From Helicobacter suis (GTDB taxonomy: Bacteria > Campylobacterota > Campylobacteria > Campylobacterales > Helicobacteraceae): a stretch of 64,000 nucleotides of DNA. The notes beneath the pieces are model-generated. The model saw nothing but the letters and a program-made list of their open reading frames with translations. It had not been told where the DNA came from and searched no databases. The position numbers and the translations under genes are program-made. Of the stretch, positions 25,701 through 34,166 are shown piece by piece. Position 1 is the stretch's first letter. Each line of letters starts with the position of its first letter. The stretch spans positions 1 to 64,000 of the forward strand of contig NZ_CABIKE010000002.1 of assembly GCF_902196135.1 (NCBI RefSeq), read 5' to 3'.

Positions 25701-26565
25701 AAAATCTATCCTCAAAGTAGGCAATAAAGAGTAAGCGGAATAAAAAATATAGGGTGTTTTCATAGATATTTTTTAAAAGAATCTCTCTTTCTTCCTCTTT
25801 AGTTTGTTTGGCATAAACAGCAAAAAGCGCTGCGCCGATGTCCTCAAAGAGCGAATCCTGCCCATTTGTGCCATAAATTAAACTAGATAAATCTTGCTCA
25901 ATTTGTACAATATTTTTTGCGTTACACTCTAAAGTCTTTTCTATAGGGCTATCTTTGGGGGTGAAGTTTTGCGCGCTGAAAAGATGATAGAAGTATAAAA
26001 ACTCTTCTAAATCCTGATTTTGTAAAATCCCCTCTAAATGCACCTCAAAAAAGACTTTATGGGTAGAAAGGGTACTGGTGTTATAAAAACGCCAAAAACG
26101 CCCATTAGTCAAAAAGCCATAATCATGCCTTAAGGCATTGCAGTAGTGTAAAATCTGGTAGTGGGGGTTGTTTTCTACCTTGCCATTATCTAAGATCACA
26201 GAGCAAGCCTTACTCTCTAAAATCACGGCAAAATGTTCATTACTCGCCCGTCTTAAATCTCTTTCTAATGCGCTGTATTTGGATAAACACTCTTTAGTAG
26301 CAAAAAGTAAAAAGTCTGGTTTTTCTAACTTTCCTTGAATGATCTTTTCCTCTTGGCGTAAAAATTGCCAACCTAAGATTTCAAGCACAGGGGCAATAAA
26401 GCTATCTTCAAACTGGTGTTCGTTGCTTTGTGTGTTTAAATTAAGCGCGCTCATGCGATCTAAAGCTTGTTTAGCCTGTGCTTGACTTTGATCAAAGTGA
26501 TAAAGAATAGGAAATTCTTCGTTTAAGGTGTAGGGAGTAAAGAGATTGTTTGTGATAAAACGCAT
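22756..26565 (-). CDS. Type IIG restriction-modification enzyme (single-chain nuclease, methyltransferase, specificity)
   Basis: A single 1269-residue protein. The N-terminus has a PD-(D/E)xK nuclease: KPDFLLF then AVILESKA (about residues 82-120). The central adenine methyltransferase has motif X SGSFYTPEKI (about 468), motif I DNACGSGAF (about 498) and catalytic motif IV GNPPWE (about 763). The C-terminal third, including NCVAGNSMFL and LGLLNSLVLDFILRLRAQIN, resembles the target-recognition part of Type IIG/IIL enzymes. All motifs are intact, with no frameshift. The start ATG 26565 has AGAAAG upstream and a -10 TACAAT at 26591-26596; the frame's earlier ATG at 26592 overlaps that box. BREX PglX also has this methylase type, but no BREX genes are nearby. 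Confidence 0.85.
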   Translation of the reverse strand: MRFITNNLFTPYTLNEEFPILYHFDQSQAQAKQALDRMSALNLNTQSNEHQFEDSFIAPVLEILGWQFLRQEEKIIQGKLEKPDFLLFATKECLSKYSALERDLRRASNEHFAVILESKACSVILDNGKVENNPHYQILHYCNALRHDYGFLTNGRFWRFYNTSTLSTHKVFFEVHLEGILQNQDLEEFLYFYHLFSAQNFTPKDSPIEKTLECNAKNIVQIEQDLSSLIYGTNGQDSLFEDIGAALFAVYAKQTKEEEREILLKNIYENTLYFLFRLLFIAYFEDRFLDSLKDHPALSHYLSLYTLLEDKKWGENSASFVGMARLEEIFRVYNAGNANYSMPLFNGGLFEESKSTLFKKGQIINDTLLKRILIKLFYYDYKKGYKRGYSTLSISHLGSIYEGLLSFKFALASEELYYCVYATNEGYFDSYDLKNIKEKPKSTQHYTQGQLYLKNSANSRKSSGSFYTPEKITKELVKQALVGLNDSNILNFKILDNACGSGAFLIESLHQVSQRALSGEFPSLKPLLEQEKQIVEEQIKKCAPSFPLDEGALIKRLVLKNLIYGIDKNPFAIELAKLALWIDSFVFGTPLSFLEPHLRCGDALLGCTLEEFKEFLRETGQIKNSIAYQGSVFAPNFLEEFKKLQEDFKTLTNIKDTTPEEIEHSKELFNRAKPTLDKLNLYLNFYNTHKLIQGLPTNHKDRQWWEKHGQNFNEEGIDKLLQEGEAVKNFIERYALKFRFFNYEIEFPEVVQNNQICFDAIVGNPPWEKTKFDASEFFASLRSNYRKLSLKEQEELRLNALDKLYIKEQFEQEKEHIKTLNAYYKTHYPLSRGVGDSNLFRFFIERQLGLLAKGARLCVVIPSALMLEEGSIKLRSAILEKFSLEFFYSFENRKKIFEDVHRCYKFALLGISNKKAKPEKSIKTLFYLEQIEQIQELKPLLIPVKELLNTEKRALKEVRNALDLEIAKHCETRFNKLSTAWLDFRRELDMSNDKDLFMNQEALKTKKTGTGGAGENETLLLLEGKYIHQFNARFAQPRYKVERAKLEQRLQSKEIFRAKKAGYTGKIAFEHQYFRLGYREVASDTNERSLIVSLVAKNCVAGNSMFLSIPYIYTKKGIVEIKPLQLLFVLGLLNSLVLDFILRLRAQINITKTCLLELPLPQPSLTEIENNPTFLQIAKSALECQLFNDTAGEFEALKVQIQGRLDVPKTSKLYDIKRAKLDILIAREVYGLSQAQFFHLLDSFKVLAKKQPGFIAALKSLWTESGDFS

Positions 26566-26590
26566 GGGAATCTTTCTTAAAAATAAAGGC

Positions 26591-26596
26591 ATTGTA
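26591..26596 (-). promoter_or_regulatory. Predicted -10 box of the Type IIG gene
   Basis: TACAAT in GTTACAATG on the - strand. The predicted start near 26584 leaves a 20-base leader with AGAAAG before ATG 26565. It is divergent from the pgi promoter about 50 bp away. Confidence 0.5.
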
Positions 26597-26641
26597 ACAA
26601 AAGAGGGGTTAATGTGGGTTGAGAGGTTTTAACTTTGTTGT

Positions 26642-26647
26642 TATAAT
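26642..26647 (+). promoter_or_regulatory. Predicted pgi -10 box
   Basis: TATAAT within GTTATAATGG; start near 26654, leaving about 29 bases that contain GAGGAG (26674-26679) before the pgi ATG at 26683. Confidence 0.65.
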
Positions 26648-26682
26648 GGGGGAATTTTTGTTTGAAAAATTTAGAGGAGTGT

Positions 26683-28335
26683 ATGAAAACCTTAACACAA
26701 TTACAGGCCTTTAAGGATTTATTAGAACATTTTAACAGCATTAAAACGATCCATATGAAAGACATGTTTAAAGCAGATCCAAGCCGTGCCACGCGTTATT
26801 TTCTTAAAACTGGCTCTATTTATTTAGATTACTCCAAAAACCGCATCAACAACACCACTTTAAAACTTTTAAGAGCTCTAGCTCAAGAATGCGGGCTAAA
26901 GCACAAAATAGAGGCGATGTTTTCGGGTGCAAAAATCAACACCACAGAGGAGCGCGCCGTTTTACACACCGCTTTGCGTTATCAAGGAGAGTTACCCATT
27001 ATAGAAGAGGGGCAAAATGTTCTCCCACAGGTACGCGCGGTGCTTGAACGCATGGAAGCCTTTAGCGACGCGCTGCGTTGCGGGGAGTGGCTTGGCTATA
27101 CTAATCAGGTCATTACTGATATTGTTAATATTGGCATAGGCGGATCGGATTTAGGGGCTTTAATGGTGTGTAAGGCGCTTAAACACTATGCTAGTCCGCG
27201 TTTAAATGTACATTTTGTTTCTAATGTAGATGGTACACAAATACAAGGAGTATTAGATAAGATTTATCCAGAAACCACGCTTTTTATCATCGCCTCTAAG
27301 ACTTTTTCTACCCAAGAGACTTTAACTAATGCTTTAAGCGCGCGCCAATGGTTTTTAGCCCACGCCTTAGATGAATGCCACATTGCTAAGCATTTTGTGG
27401 CTGTTTCTACCAATAAAGAGGCGGTACAAAACTTTGGGATTGATACAGAAAACATGTTTTCTTTTTGGAATTGGGTGGGGGGTCGTTATAGTTTATGGTC
27501 AGCTGTTGGGCTTTCTATTATGATTTATCTAGGCAAACAAAATTTTAAAAGTTTATTACAAGGGGCGTATGAAATGGATGAGCATTTTAAAAACGCCCCT
27601 TTTGAGCAGAATATGCCGGTTATTTTAGCACTCTTAGGCATTTGGTATATTAATCTTTTTGATGCCGGGAGTCATTTAATAGCCCCCTATGATCAATATT
27701 TGCGCTATTTTCCTCGTTTTATCCAACAACTAGACATGGAAAGCAATGGCAAAAGTACTACTTTAGAGGGGCAAGTGGTGGATTATGATACAGGGCCCAT
27801 TATTTGGGGCGATGTGGGTACTAATGCCCAGCATGCATTTTTCCAATTGCTCCATCAAGGTACGCATATTAGCCCGATTGATTTTATTGTTTCTCTAAGC
27901 AAAGAGGGGCATTTACCAGAACACCATGATATTTTAGTGAGTAACATGTTTGCCCAAGCACAGGCTTTTATGGAGGGTAAGGAATATGAAGAGGCTTTTA
28001 AAGAGCTCTTAAAAATGGGTTATTCTGAGCAAAAAGCTAGTAAACTTGCCCACCACCGCATTTTTTCGGGTAATCGCCCTAGCAATGTGATTTTATTAGA
28101 AACCATTTGTCCTAAGAGTGTGGGGGCTTTAATTGCGCTTTATGAACATAAAATTTTTATACAAGGGGTGATTTGGAATATTAATAGTTTTGATCAATGG
28201 GGCGTAGAATTAGGTAAAGAACTCACAAAAGACATTTTAGCAAGATTGCGCCATGAACCCTCTGAAAAGCAACAAGATAGCTCTACAGAACACCTCATTA
28301 GTTTGTATGTTAAGTTTAATCAAGATAAAAAGTGA
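26683..28335 (+). CDS. pgi: Glucose-6-phosphate isomerase
   Basis: Interconverts glucose-6-phosphate and fructose-6-phosphate; in Helicobacter it works mainly in gluconeogenesis and supplies the pentose phosphate and Entner-Doudoroff routes. The chain is 550 residues, normal for the long PGI type. Signatures: [59 protein letters not shown] and, near the end, [18 protein letters not shown] with the active-site Lys. I start at ATG 26683 because GAGGAG lies just upstream; the seven earlier codons begin with TTG. The catalytic Glu lies in [19 protein letters not shown]. Confidence 0.95.
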   Translation: MKTLTQLQAFKDLLEHFNSIKTIHMKDMFKADPSRATRYFLKTGSIYLDYSKNRINNTTLKLLRALAQECGLKHKIEAMFSGAKINTTEERAVLHTALRYQGELPIIEEGQNVLPQVRAVLERMEAFSDALRCGEWLGYTNQVITDIVNIGIGGSDLGALMVCKALKHYASPRLNVHFVSNVDGTQIQGVLDKIYPETTLFIIASKTFSTQETLTNALSARQWFLAHALDECHIAKHFVAVSTNKEAVQNFGIDTENMFSFWNWVGGRYSLWSAVGLSIMIYLGKQNFKSLLQGAYEMDEHFKNAPFEQNMPVILALLGIWYINLFDAGSHLIAPYDQYLRYFPRFIQQLDMESNGKSTTLEGQVVDYDTGPIIWGDVGTNAQHAFFQLLHQGTHISPIDFIVSLSKEGHLPEHHDILVSNMFAQAQAFMEGKEYEEAFKELLKMGYSEQKASKLAHHRIFSGNRPSNVILLETICPKSVGALIALYEHKIFIQGVIWNINSFDQWGVELGKELTKDILARLRHEPSEKQQDSSTEHLISLYVKFNQDKK

Positions 28336-28429
28336 AGGGATCGCGTTATTTTCTTTTGTGTTTTTAAGATAAGCCGATAGCATTTAAAAATGAAGGCTTG
28401 GTTTCTGCAAATTCTACAAAGGAGAAAAA

Positions 28430-29482
28430 ATGCTAAAAAGTATGTTATGTGTAGCGTTGGTGGGTGTACTTTGCAGTGTGCAGGCTAAGGGGGAGGGCGA
28501 TGCGTATTTTTCAATTGCTGAAAAAGCTTATCAAAATAAAGGTTACCAGAAAGCTATAGAGTATTTCAAGAAAGCAGCAAACATGGGAGATGCGGATGCT
28601 TATAACAGCTTAGGGGTTATGTATGCTAATGGGAATGGTGTGCAAAAAGATCCACAAAAGGCTTTAGAATATTACAAGAAAGCGGCAAACATGGGAAGTG
28701 CGGAGGCTCATTTTAACTTGGGGGTTGTGTACAATGATGGGGATGGTGTGGCAAAAGATTATCAGAAAGCTTTAGAATATTATCAAAAAGCAGCGAGCAT
28801 GGGAGATATGAATGCTTATAACAGCTTAGGGGTTATGTATGCTAATGGGGAAGGTGTAGTAAAAGATTACCACAAAGCCATAGAGTATTACAAGAAAGCA
28901 GCAAGCATGGGAGATGTGAAAGCTTATTTCAACTTGGCGGTTATGTACAATGATGGAGAGGGCGTAGCAAGAGATTACCAGAAAGCCCTAGAGTATTATA
29001 AGAAAGCAGCAAGTATGGGAGATACAAAGGCCTATTTTAACTTGGGGGTTATGTATGATAATGGGGAAGGTGTGGCAAAAGATTATCAGAAGGCTTTAGA
29101 ATATTATCAAAAAGCAGCGAGCATGGGAAATGCGGCCGGCTATAATAACTTGGGGAATTTGTATGAGAATGGGGAGGGTGTAGCAAGAGATTACCACAAA
29201 GCTATAGAGTACTACAAAAAAGCAGCAGGCATGGGGAATGCGGCCGGCTATAATAACTTAGGGAGCATGTATTATATTGGTTGGGGTGTAGCAAAAGATT
29301 ACCAGAAAGCTATAGAGTGTTTTAAAAAAGCAGCAAGTATGGGAAGTGCGAAGGCTTATAATAACTTGGGAAACTTGTATGAGAATGGGGAGGGTGTGCA
29401 AAAAGATCCACAAAAGGCTTTAGAATATCATAAGAAAGCCTGCAAGCTAGGATTTAAAGATGCGTGTCATAGAATAAAATAA
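28430..29482 (+). CDS. Secreted Sel1-like repeat protein (Hcp-like)
   Basis: A 350-residue protein with a signal peptide (about residues 1-19, ending VQA). A short first helix pair is followed by eight Sel1-like repeats of 36 residues (consensus AYNNLGVMYxNGEGVAKDYQKALEYYKKAASMG), ending with KDACHRIK. The family is involved in protein-protein contact; in Helicobacter the Hcp proteins are secreted and antigenic. H. pylori Hcps carry a disulfide in each repeat, whereas here cysteines are nearly absent: one in repeat eight and two at the end (KKACKLGFKDAC). The 108-bp units are highly similar at DNA level. GGAG precedes the ATG by six bases. Confidence 0.88.
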   Translation: MLKSMLCVALVGVLCSVQAKGEGDAYFSIAEKAYQNKGYQKAIEYFKKAANMGDADAYNSLGVMYANGNGVQKDPQKALEYYKKAANMGSAEAHFNLGVVYNDGDGVAKDYQKALEYYQKAASMGDMNAYNSLGVMYANGEGVVKDYHKAIEYYKKAASMGDVKAYFNLAVMYNDGEGVARDYQKALEYYKKAASMGDTKAYFNLGVMYDNGEGVAKDYQKALEYYQKAASMGNAAGYNNLGNLYENGEGVARDYHKAIEYYKKAAGMGNAAGYNNLGSMYYIGWGVAKDYQKAIECFKKAASMGSAKAYNNLGNLYENGEGVQKDPQKALEYHKKACKLGFKDACHRIK

Positions 29483-29706
29483 TCAAGGTATGCCAAGTTG
29501 TAATGTGCTTTAGGATTTGTTTTGGCTATAAAGCCACCCCTCCAGCTACTCCGCTTTAAAAAAATTTTATTTCTCTTAACAAATCCCACTTATCTTTAGC
29601 ACGCGAGTGATTCACTCCTCCTAGAAACTAAAAAACCTCTAGTAACATGCGTACTAAAACTTAGTAGCAATAGCGCTCTTTTGCTTATCCCCTCACCATT
29701 TTAATT

Positions 29707-32025
29707 TTAAAATTGATAACTCAAATACACCGTAACTGAGCGCCCAGGACCAGGTTCTCTACCTGCAGGGCCTGTGCCAAGACCCCTGAAATAATACTTC
29801 ATGTTAAAAATGTTATTGACCTGCAAACTACCCACAATTTGATGCCGCCCACTCTGCCAAAGCGTTTGGCTCACTTGGATATTCCATACCCAATACCAAG
29901 GCAATAAGCCCACACTATTACAGCCATACCTCAAACCACCGCTTTTAGCAGGGTTGTCAAACTGAAAACAAACAGTTTCTGATCTAGCCTGATTGAGTAC
30001 AGAGGAGTATGCCCGGCTATAAAAGTAACTGCTAATCCCAACGGTGGTCTTTTTGTAGGTGTATGTCGCGCCAAAAATGAATTGATTAGGGCTTACATAG
30101 GGGAGTCTTTTGCCTTTGATGTTAAAGGATTGGTTAACAATGCCTTTAAAGTCAGCTAACACATCACCCACGCTAGAGGTGATCATCGCATCAATGTAGG
30201 TGTAGGCTACATGGAATTGCAACCCTCTAATAGGGGCATAATACAACTCTAGCTCCACGCCCTGACTTCTAGCATTGACTGCATCATTACTATACCCGCC
30301 TGCATAGTAGCGTTGCGCAAAGGTAACAAAATAGTCGGCATTAAAGCTAAGTAGATCCTTGTAAGCATAGCGTGAACCCACCTCAACCTCGTTAAAAATT
30401 TGGTTGTAATTAATAGAAAAAAGCCCTATGGTGTTAAATTGTGGCGGGATGAAACTTCTGCGGTAGTTAAAATATAATAACCAACCATCAAGGGGTTTAT
30501 ACCCCACATTCAAGGCCGGACTCCATTCATTTTGATATTGCTTAGTGGCATTCCATACAGCAAAATCTCCACTTTCAGGCCTCATTCTTTTGTAATTCAA
30601 AAAGGTATAACGCAACCCAGGTGTGAAAATCAGCTTGCCCTTAAAAAATTCCATTTTATCGCTAAGATAGCCAGCCGTGTAATTATTGGCCATTTGTAGG
30701 TTTTGGCTTGGCTTGGTTACCAAAGTAAAGGGCGACATGCTACATGTACTATTCTGCCACTCACAATTAGACTGCATGGCCTTAAACCACATATTGCTAG
30801 TCATAAAGCGCATACCCACTTTAAAAGTTTGTTTGACAGGTCCTGTATTAACCACCACATTAACATTAGGCTCAATGCCATTGATCACATAGCGCCTGAT
30901 GTGATTGGCAATAAAAAATCCCTTGTAGTTTTGGTCAGTATAAACCGGTAGATTAGGATTAATGCTAGGTTCGTTGACACTTAGATAGTTAGAATCTATC
31001 TGCATATCCCGGCTAAGATCTTGCCCGTAGTAGGTGAGTGTAAAATCCCCGCCTACTTTGGAAGTGTCGCCAAAAAATGTCTGATAGACCGCACCCCAGC
31101 GCATAACTCTACCACCTCTATTGGTATTGGGGCGATCATTTTGGAAGCGGTTTTGATTGTAGGCTTGCTCACTTAAAGAGCCCGGTTGGGTTATGAAAAA
31201 CTTATAGTATTGGTAGTAAGCCGTGATTTTATTGTTGTCATTGATTTGGTAGAGCAAATCTAGCAAATAGTTTTGGATATTGGTTGGGGTATTGTATCTA
31301 AAGCCCTGTCCATTAGTCCAGTTAGCCTGAGCTTGCACGCCAATGTATTTATTAATCATGCCTCCACTTCTAACATAGGTGTCATACAAGAGATTATTGC
31401 CAAGTGTTTTATCCAAAGGCGTATTTTTACTCGTAGGTCCTGTAATCCCTCCATTACTAGGACGGCCCCAGATAGTCATTCTTTCAGCCGCCTGATTTTC
31501 CCATTTGTAGGGAATGGGTTTGGTGATGACATTAATCACGCCCCCAACAGGATTAGGGCCATATTGCACGCTCTCCCCTCCCTTAGTAACACTGACGCGA
31601 TCAATTGCTTGGAAGGAAACGGGGAAAATTTCCATAGCAATACTTGCATAAGGCGCGGCATAGACCGGAATGCCATTAACCAAAACAAGTCCAGTATTGC
31701 TTGTTCCACTCCCTCCAGCTCCAAAACCTCTAACAGAAAATCTAGGTATAGCCCCAACACCTGTGGTGTTTCTAATATGCACCCCGGGCACATTTTGCAA
31801 AGCCTCCTCAAAACTTTGGTTAGCTTGCTGGGTGAGTTGTTTGTGTGAGATAACCGTCTGGCTACCTAAATAGTTTTTCACTTCCTCACTGCGCCAGCTT
31901 TTAGGGGCTTCTTCATTCACAGCTGCCCCTGTGGTTTGTACTTTTTGCAAGCTATGGGTTTTAATGGCTTGCAAGCTATTTATGGCCAAGCACCCCCCAG
32001 CAAAAAAAGACGCAATCTTTTTCAT
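29707..32025 (-). CDS. fecA: FecA-type TonB-dependent outer membrane receptor
   Basis: TonB-dependent receptor, 772 residues, close to H. pylori FecA, which is named for ferric dicitrate although the true ligand is uncertain. A signal peptide covers residues 1-20. The plug domain contains QSFEEALQNVPGVHIRNTTG, RFSVRGFGAGGSGTSNTG and DRVSVTKGGESVQYGPNPVG. The barrel ends with the TonB-receptor closing LQVNNIFNMKYYFRG and a terminal aromatic strand VTVYLSYQF. I start at ATG 32025, with AAAAGG seven bases upstream; the frame extends six codons further to TTG 32043. An AT-rich inverted repeat and -10 box lie just upstream. Confidence 0.9.
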   Translation of the reverse strand: MKKIASFFAGGCLAINSLQAIKTHSLQKVQTTGAAVNEEAPKSWRSEEVKNYLGSQTVISHKQLTQQANQSFEEALQNVPGVHIRNTTGVGAIPRFSVRGFGAGGSGTSNTGLVLVNGIPVYAAPYASIAMEIFPVSFQAIDRVSVTKGGESVQYGPNPVGGVINVITKPIPYKWENQAAERMTIWGRPSNGGITGPTSKNTPLDKTLGNNLLYDTYVRSGGMINKYIGVQAQANWTNGQGFRYNTPTNIQNYLLDLLYQINDNNKITAYYQYYKFFITQPGSLSEQAYNQNRFQNDRPNTNRGGRVMRWGAVYQTFFGDTSKVGGDFTLTYYGQDLSRDMQIDSNYLSVNEPSINPNLPVYTDQNYKGFFIANHIRRYVINGIEPNVNVVVNTGPVKQTFKVGMRFMTSNMWFKAMQSNCEWQNSTCSMSPFTLVTKPSQNLQMANNYTAGYLSDKMEFFKGKLIFTPGLRYTFLNYKRMRPESGDFAVWNATKQYQNEWSPALNVGYKPLDGWLLYFNYRRSFIPPQFNTIGLFSINYNQIFNEVEVGSRYAYKDLLSFNADYFVTFAQRYYAGGYSNDAVNARSQGVELELYYAPIRGLQFHVAYTYIDAMITSSVGDVLADFKGIVNQSFNIKGKRLPYVSPNQFIFGATYTYKKTTVGISSYFYSRAYSSVLNQARSETVCFQFDNPAKSGGLRYGCNSVGLLPWYWVWNIQVSQTLWQSGRHQIVGSLQVNNIFNMKYYFRGLGTGPAGREPGPGRSVTVYLSYQF

Positions 32026-32057
32026 TTCATAACCTTTTATCAAAATTACGAGGGCGG

Positions 32058-32086
32058 ATTATATAAAAACAATTATAAGAATTATA
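32058..32086 (-). promoter_or_regulatory. Predicted fecA -10 box and AT-rich operator-like inverted repeat
   Basis: TATAAT on the - strand at 32063-32058 predicts a start near 32051. Immediately upstream, 32074-32086 holds the perfect inverted repeat TATAATTCTTATA. Iron-uptake genes in Helicobacter are commonly Fur-repressed and the known Fur box is an AT-rich dyad of this kind, so a Fur operator is likely but inferred. Confidence 0.5.
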
Positions 32087-32155
32087 TTAAATATTAGGAG
32101 TTTTTAAATGGAATAAGTTTTGCTTTGAGAGTCTCATATTTTGTAAAGGAAGTCT

Positions 32156-32563
32156 ATGCTCTACACACTCAAAGCCCCCATTCTAGGATTTGAAAGGATC
32201 ATGGAGGTTGAACTTACAAAAATTGATGATCTCTTTAGCCGTGTGAGTAGTTTAGATAACACTATTAGCATGGTTTTAGTCAATCCTTATAAACTGCGCG
32301 AGTATAGCTTTAGTATCCCTAAATACATTGAATTACTTTTAGAACTCAACGCACAATCACAAGTAGAGGTGTATTGTGTGGTGGTGATTCAAAAGAATTT
32401 AGAGGATTCGATGGTTAATTTTCTCGCTCCCTTAATCTTTAATCCTGAAAATGGCTATGGCGCTCAAATTGCCCTTTCTATCATGGACTATCCAGATTTT
32501 GGCTTTAGAGACACGCTTAAATCTTTTGTACAAACACAGAATCAATCGCGTTTAAGTTCTTAA
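32156..32563 (+). CDS. fliW: FliW, flagellar assembly factor and CsrA antagonist
   Basis: A 135-residue cytoplasmic protein with the FliW pattern: LKAPILGFERIMEVELTKID at the start, SMVLVNPYKLREYSFSIP, VEVYCVVVIQKNLEDSMVNF, LAPLIFNPENGYGAQIAL near the end. FliW binds flagellin and releases CsrA, coupling flagellin synthesis to assembly. H. pylori has fliW (HP1154) directly before murG, as here, with a one-base gap between the two genes (TAATATG). An AAAGGAAG Shine-Dalgarno precedes the ATG. Confidence 0.9.
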   Translation: MLYTLKAPILGFERIMEVELTKIDDLFSRVSSLDNTISMVLVNPYKLREYSFSIPKYIELLLELNAQSQVEVYCVVVIQKNLEDSMVNFLAPLIFNPENGYGAQIALSIMDYPDFGFRDTLKSFVQTQNQSRLSS

Positions 32564-32564
32564 T

Positions 32565-33647
32565 ATGTTGGCCATTACAGGAGGAGGAACGGGTGGGCAT
32601 TTATGCATTGCCCGCTCACTAGCCCAAGAGTTGCAAAATAGAGGCGAGGATTTAATTTATATTGGTAGTCTTTCCGGGCAAGATAAGGCATGGTTTGAAT
32701 CTAGCGATTTATTTAAGCAGTGCTTTTTTTTAGACACCACAGGGGTGGTTGATAAAAAGACCTTTAAAAAAATGCATGCCTTGTATAAACAAATCCGGGG
32801 CATAAAAATAGCCAAAAAGATTTTACAAGAACACCAGATCCGGGCTCTCATTAGTGTAGGCGGGTTTAGTGCTGGTCCTGCGAGTTTTGCAAGTATCTTA
32901 TCTAAAATCCCTCTTTATATCCACGAGCAAAATGCCATTCAAGGCACGCTTAATAAAATCATCGCCCCCTATGCTAGGTGTGTTTTTAGTAGTTTTAAAA
33001 ATCCTAACCAAGATTCTAAATACATCTATACACCTTATCCTATCCAACAAAGTTTTTTTGAACATGCCCGCATACGCACTAATATCCAAACGGTGCTCTT
33101 TTTGGGAGGCTCTCAAGGCGCTAAAGCCATTAATGAATTTGCGCTTTTATGTGCCCGTAAACTACTTAAAAGAGGAATGCATATTATCCACCAATGCGGG
33201 ACATCAGAATATGAGCGCATCGCCACACTTTATAAAGGTTTAGGGATTTTAAAATCCATTGATCTATTTGCCTTTGATATCCAGCTAGTTAAAAAAATGC
33301 AACAAGCAGATATTTGTGTGAGCCGTGCAGGGGCGAGTAGTGTATGGGAACTTTGTGCCAATAATTTGCCTACCCTCTTTGTCCCTTATCCTTTTGCAGC
33401 TAAGAATCACCAGTACTACAACGCTTTAGAGTTTGAACAAGAAGGTTTGGCTAGGATTGTCGCACAAAAAGATTTACATCCTAGCCATTTATTTGAATTC
33501 ATGCGTTCTTTAAAAGCCCCTACAAAAGAGGGGCTTTATATTTCTGAGGTGAGTAGAAAATTATTTAACAAGGTCTCTAATAACGGAACGGCCTTGATTG
33601 TGGATCAAATTTTAGATCAATTAAAAGTCTCAGGCGTAAAAGCTTGA
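32565..33647 (+). CDS. murG: MurG, lipid II-forming N-acetylglucosaminyltransferase
   Basis: Adds GlcNAc to lipid I on the inner face of the membrane, the last cytoplasmic step of peptidoglycan precursor synthesis. A GT-B fold is recognisable: GGGTGGH at residues 6-12, ALISVGGFSAGPASFAS, LYIHEQNAIQGTLNK, VLFLGGSQGAKAINEF, and the donor-site VSRAGASSVWELCANNLPTL. Length 360 is normal. It begins one base after fliW. Its last 18 bp overlap the convergent comB3 3' end, and a strong terminator-like hairpin (33513-33537) lies inside the coding region. Confidence 0.95.
   Translation: MLAITGGGTGGHLCIARSLAQELQNRGEDLIYIGSLSGQDKAWFESSDLFKQCFFLDTTGVVDKKTFKKMHALYKQIRGIKIAKKILQEHQIRALISVGGFSAGPASFASILSKIPLYIHEQNAIQGTLNKIIAPYARCVFSSFKNPNQDSKYIYTPYPIQQSFFEHARIRTNIQTVLFLGGSQGAKAINEFALLCARKLLKRGMHIIHQCGTSEYERIATLYKGLGILKSIDLFAFDIQLVKKMQQADICVSRAGASSVWELCANNLPTLFVPYPFAAKNHQYYNALEFEQEGLARIVAQKDLHPSHLFEFMRSLKAPTKEGLYISEVSRKLFNKVSNNGTALIVDQILDQLKVSGVKA
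33513..33537 (-). terminator. Terminator-like hairpin for comB2-comB3 embedded in murG
   Basis: AAAGCCCCT and AGGGGCTTT form a perfect nine-pair stem with a seven-base loop. Read on the - strand, the 3' arm runs into TTTT, so it could end comB2-comB3 transcription about 93 bases past the comB3 stop. The bases encode part of the MurG C-terminus on the other strand. No termination assay is implied. Confidence 0.5.
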
Positions 33648-33899
33648 AGCTTTTGTTTTAAGTTTGGAGCGGGCAATTAAAATATCAGCAATGTCTTCAT
33701 CAAAAAACTCTAACACACTAAAGAGCAATAAAAAACCCGCATAAAAAAATAGCGTCGCTAGAGTACCAAGCCATGGCCAGCATATAAAGGGGATAAAAAT
33801 AGAGACGATCCAAGATTTAGCATTAAGCCAGAGAAATTTTTCTTTAGTAGAAATTTCTTTAAGGTTGGGGACAGAAACCACTAACAAGGGATAATGCAT
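33630..33899 (-). CDS. comB3: ComB3, VirB3-like competence secretion protein
   Basis: An 89-residue inner membrane protein. VSVPNLKEISTKEKFLWLNAKSW, two membrane helices and the tail FDEDIADILIARSKLKTK match H. pylori ComB3 (HP0016) closely. VirB3-type subunits help assemble type IV secretion machinery; in Helicobacter the ComB system imports DNA during natural transformation. It follows comB2 with no gap. In H. pylori comB4 (the VirB4 ATPase) comes next; here the convergent murG gene occupies that place. Confidence 0.9.
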   Translation of the reverse strand: MHYPLLVVSVPNLKEISTKEKFLWLNAKSWIVSIFIPFICWPWLGTLATLFFYAGFLLLFSVLEFFDEDIADILIARSKLKTKASSFYA

Positions 33900-34166
33900 T
33901 TAAAAGAGTCCCATAAACCACGAAGCTAGAGCGGGAGCTTTAAAAAAAAGCATAATGCCTAGCACAACGCCTAAAACCGTGAATAAAATATCCCGCCAGC
34001 GATCTAAATTGCGCCACACATAAAAGGCAATGCCAATAAAGATCACCATTAAAATACCCTTAGCCGTATTGCTTTGGAGTTGTTCTTCAATGGCTTGAAA
34101 AAAACTATCGCTCCCCTCAGCCCTTAAAAAGGCAAAAACCACACAAAAAACCCATAAAAACCGCAC
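33900..34166 (-). CDS. comB2: ComB2, VirB2-like competence pilin
   Basis: An 88-residue VirB2-like protein: signal peptide to about residue 16 (FAFLRAEG), then SFFQAIEEQLQSNTAKGILM, a first membrane helix, a short basic cytoplasmic turn (YVWRNLDRWRD) and a second membrane helix ending APALASWFMGLF. Closely similar to H. pylori ComB2 (HP0015). The start is GTG 34166, preceded only by a G-run (GGGGG) as a weak ribosome site. The promoter is not evident. Confidence 0.9.
   Translation of the reverse strand: MRFLWVFCVVFAFLRAEGSDSFFQAIEEQLQSNTAKGILMVIFIGIAFYVWRNLDRWRDILFTVLGVVLGIMLFFKAPALASWFMGLF

Noticed and set aside
22756..26565. PglX of a BREX system
   Set aside because: The enzyme has its own N-terminal nuclease motif and none of brxA, brxB, brxC, pglZ or brxL is nearby.
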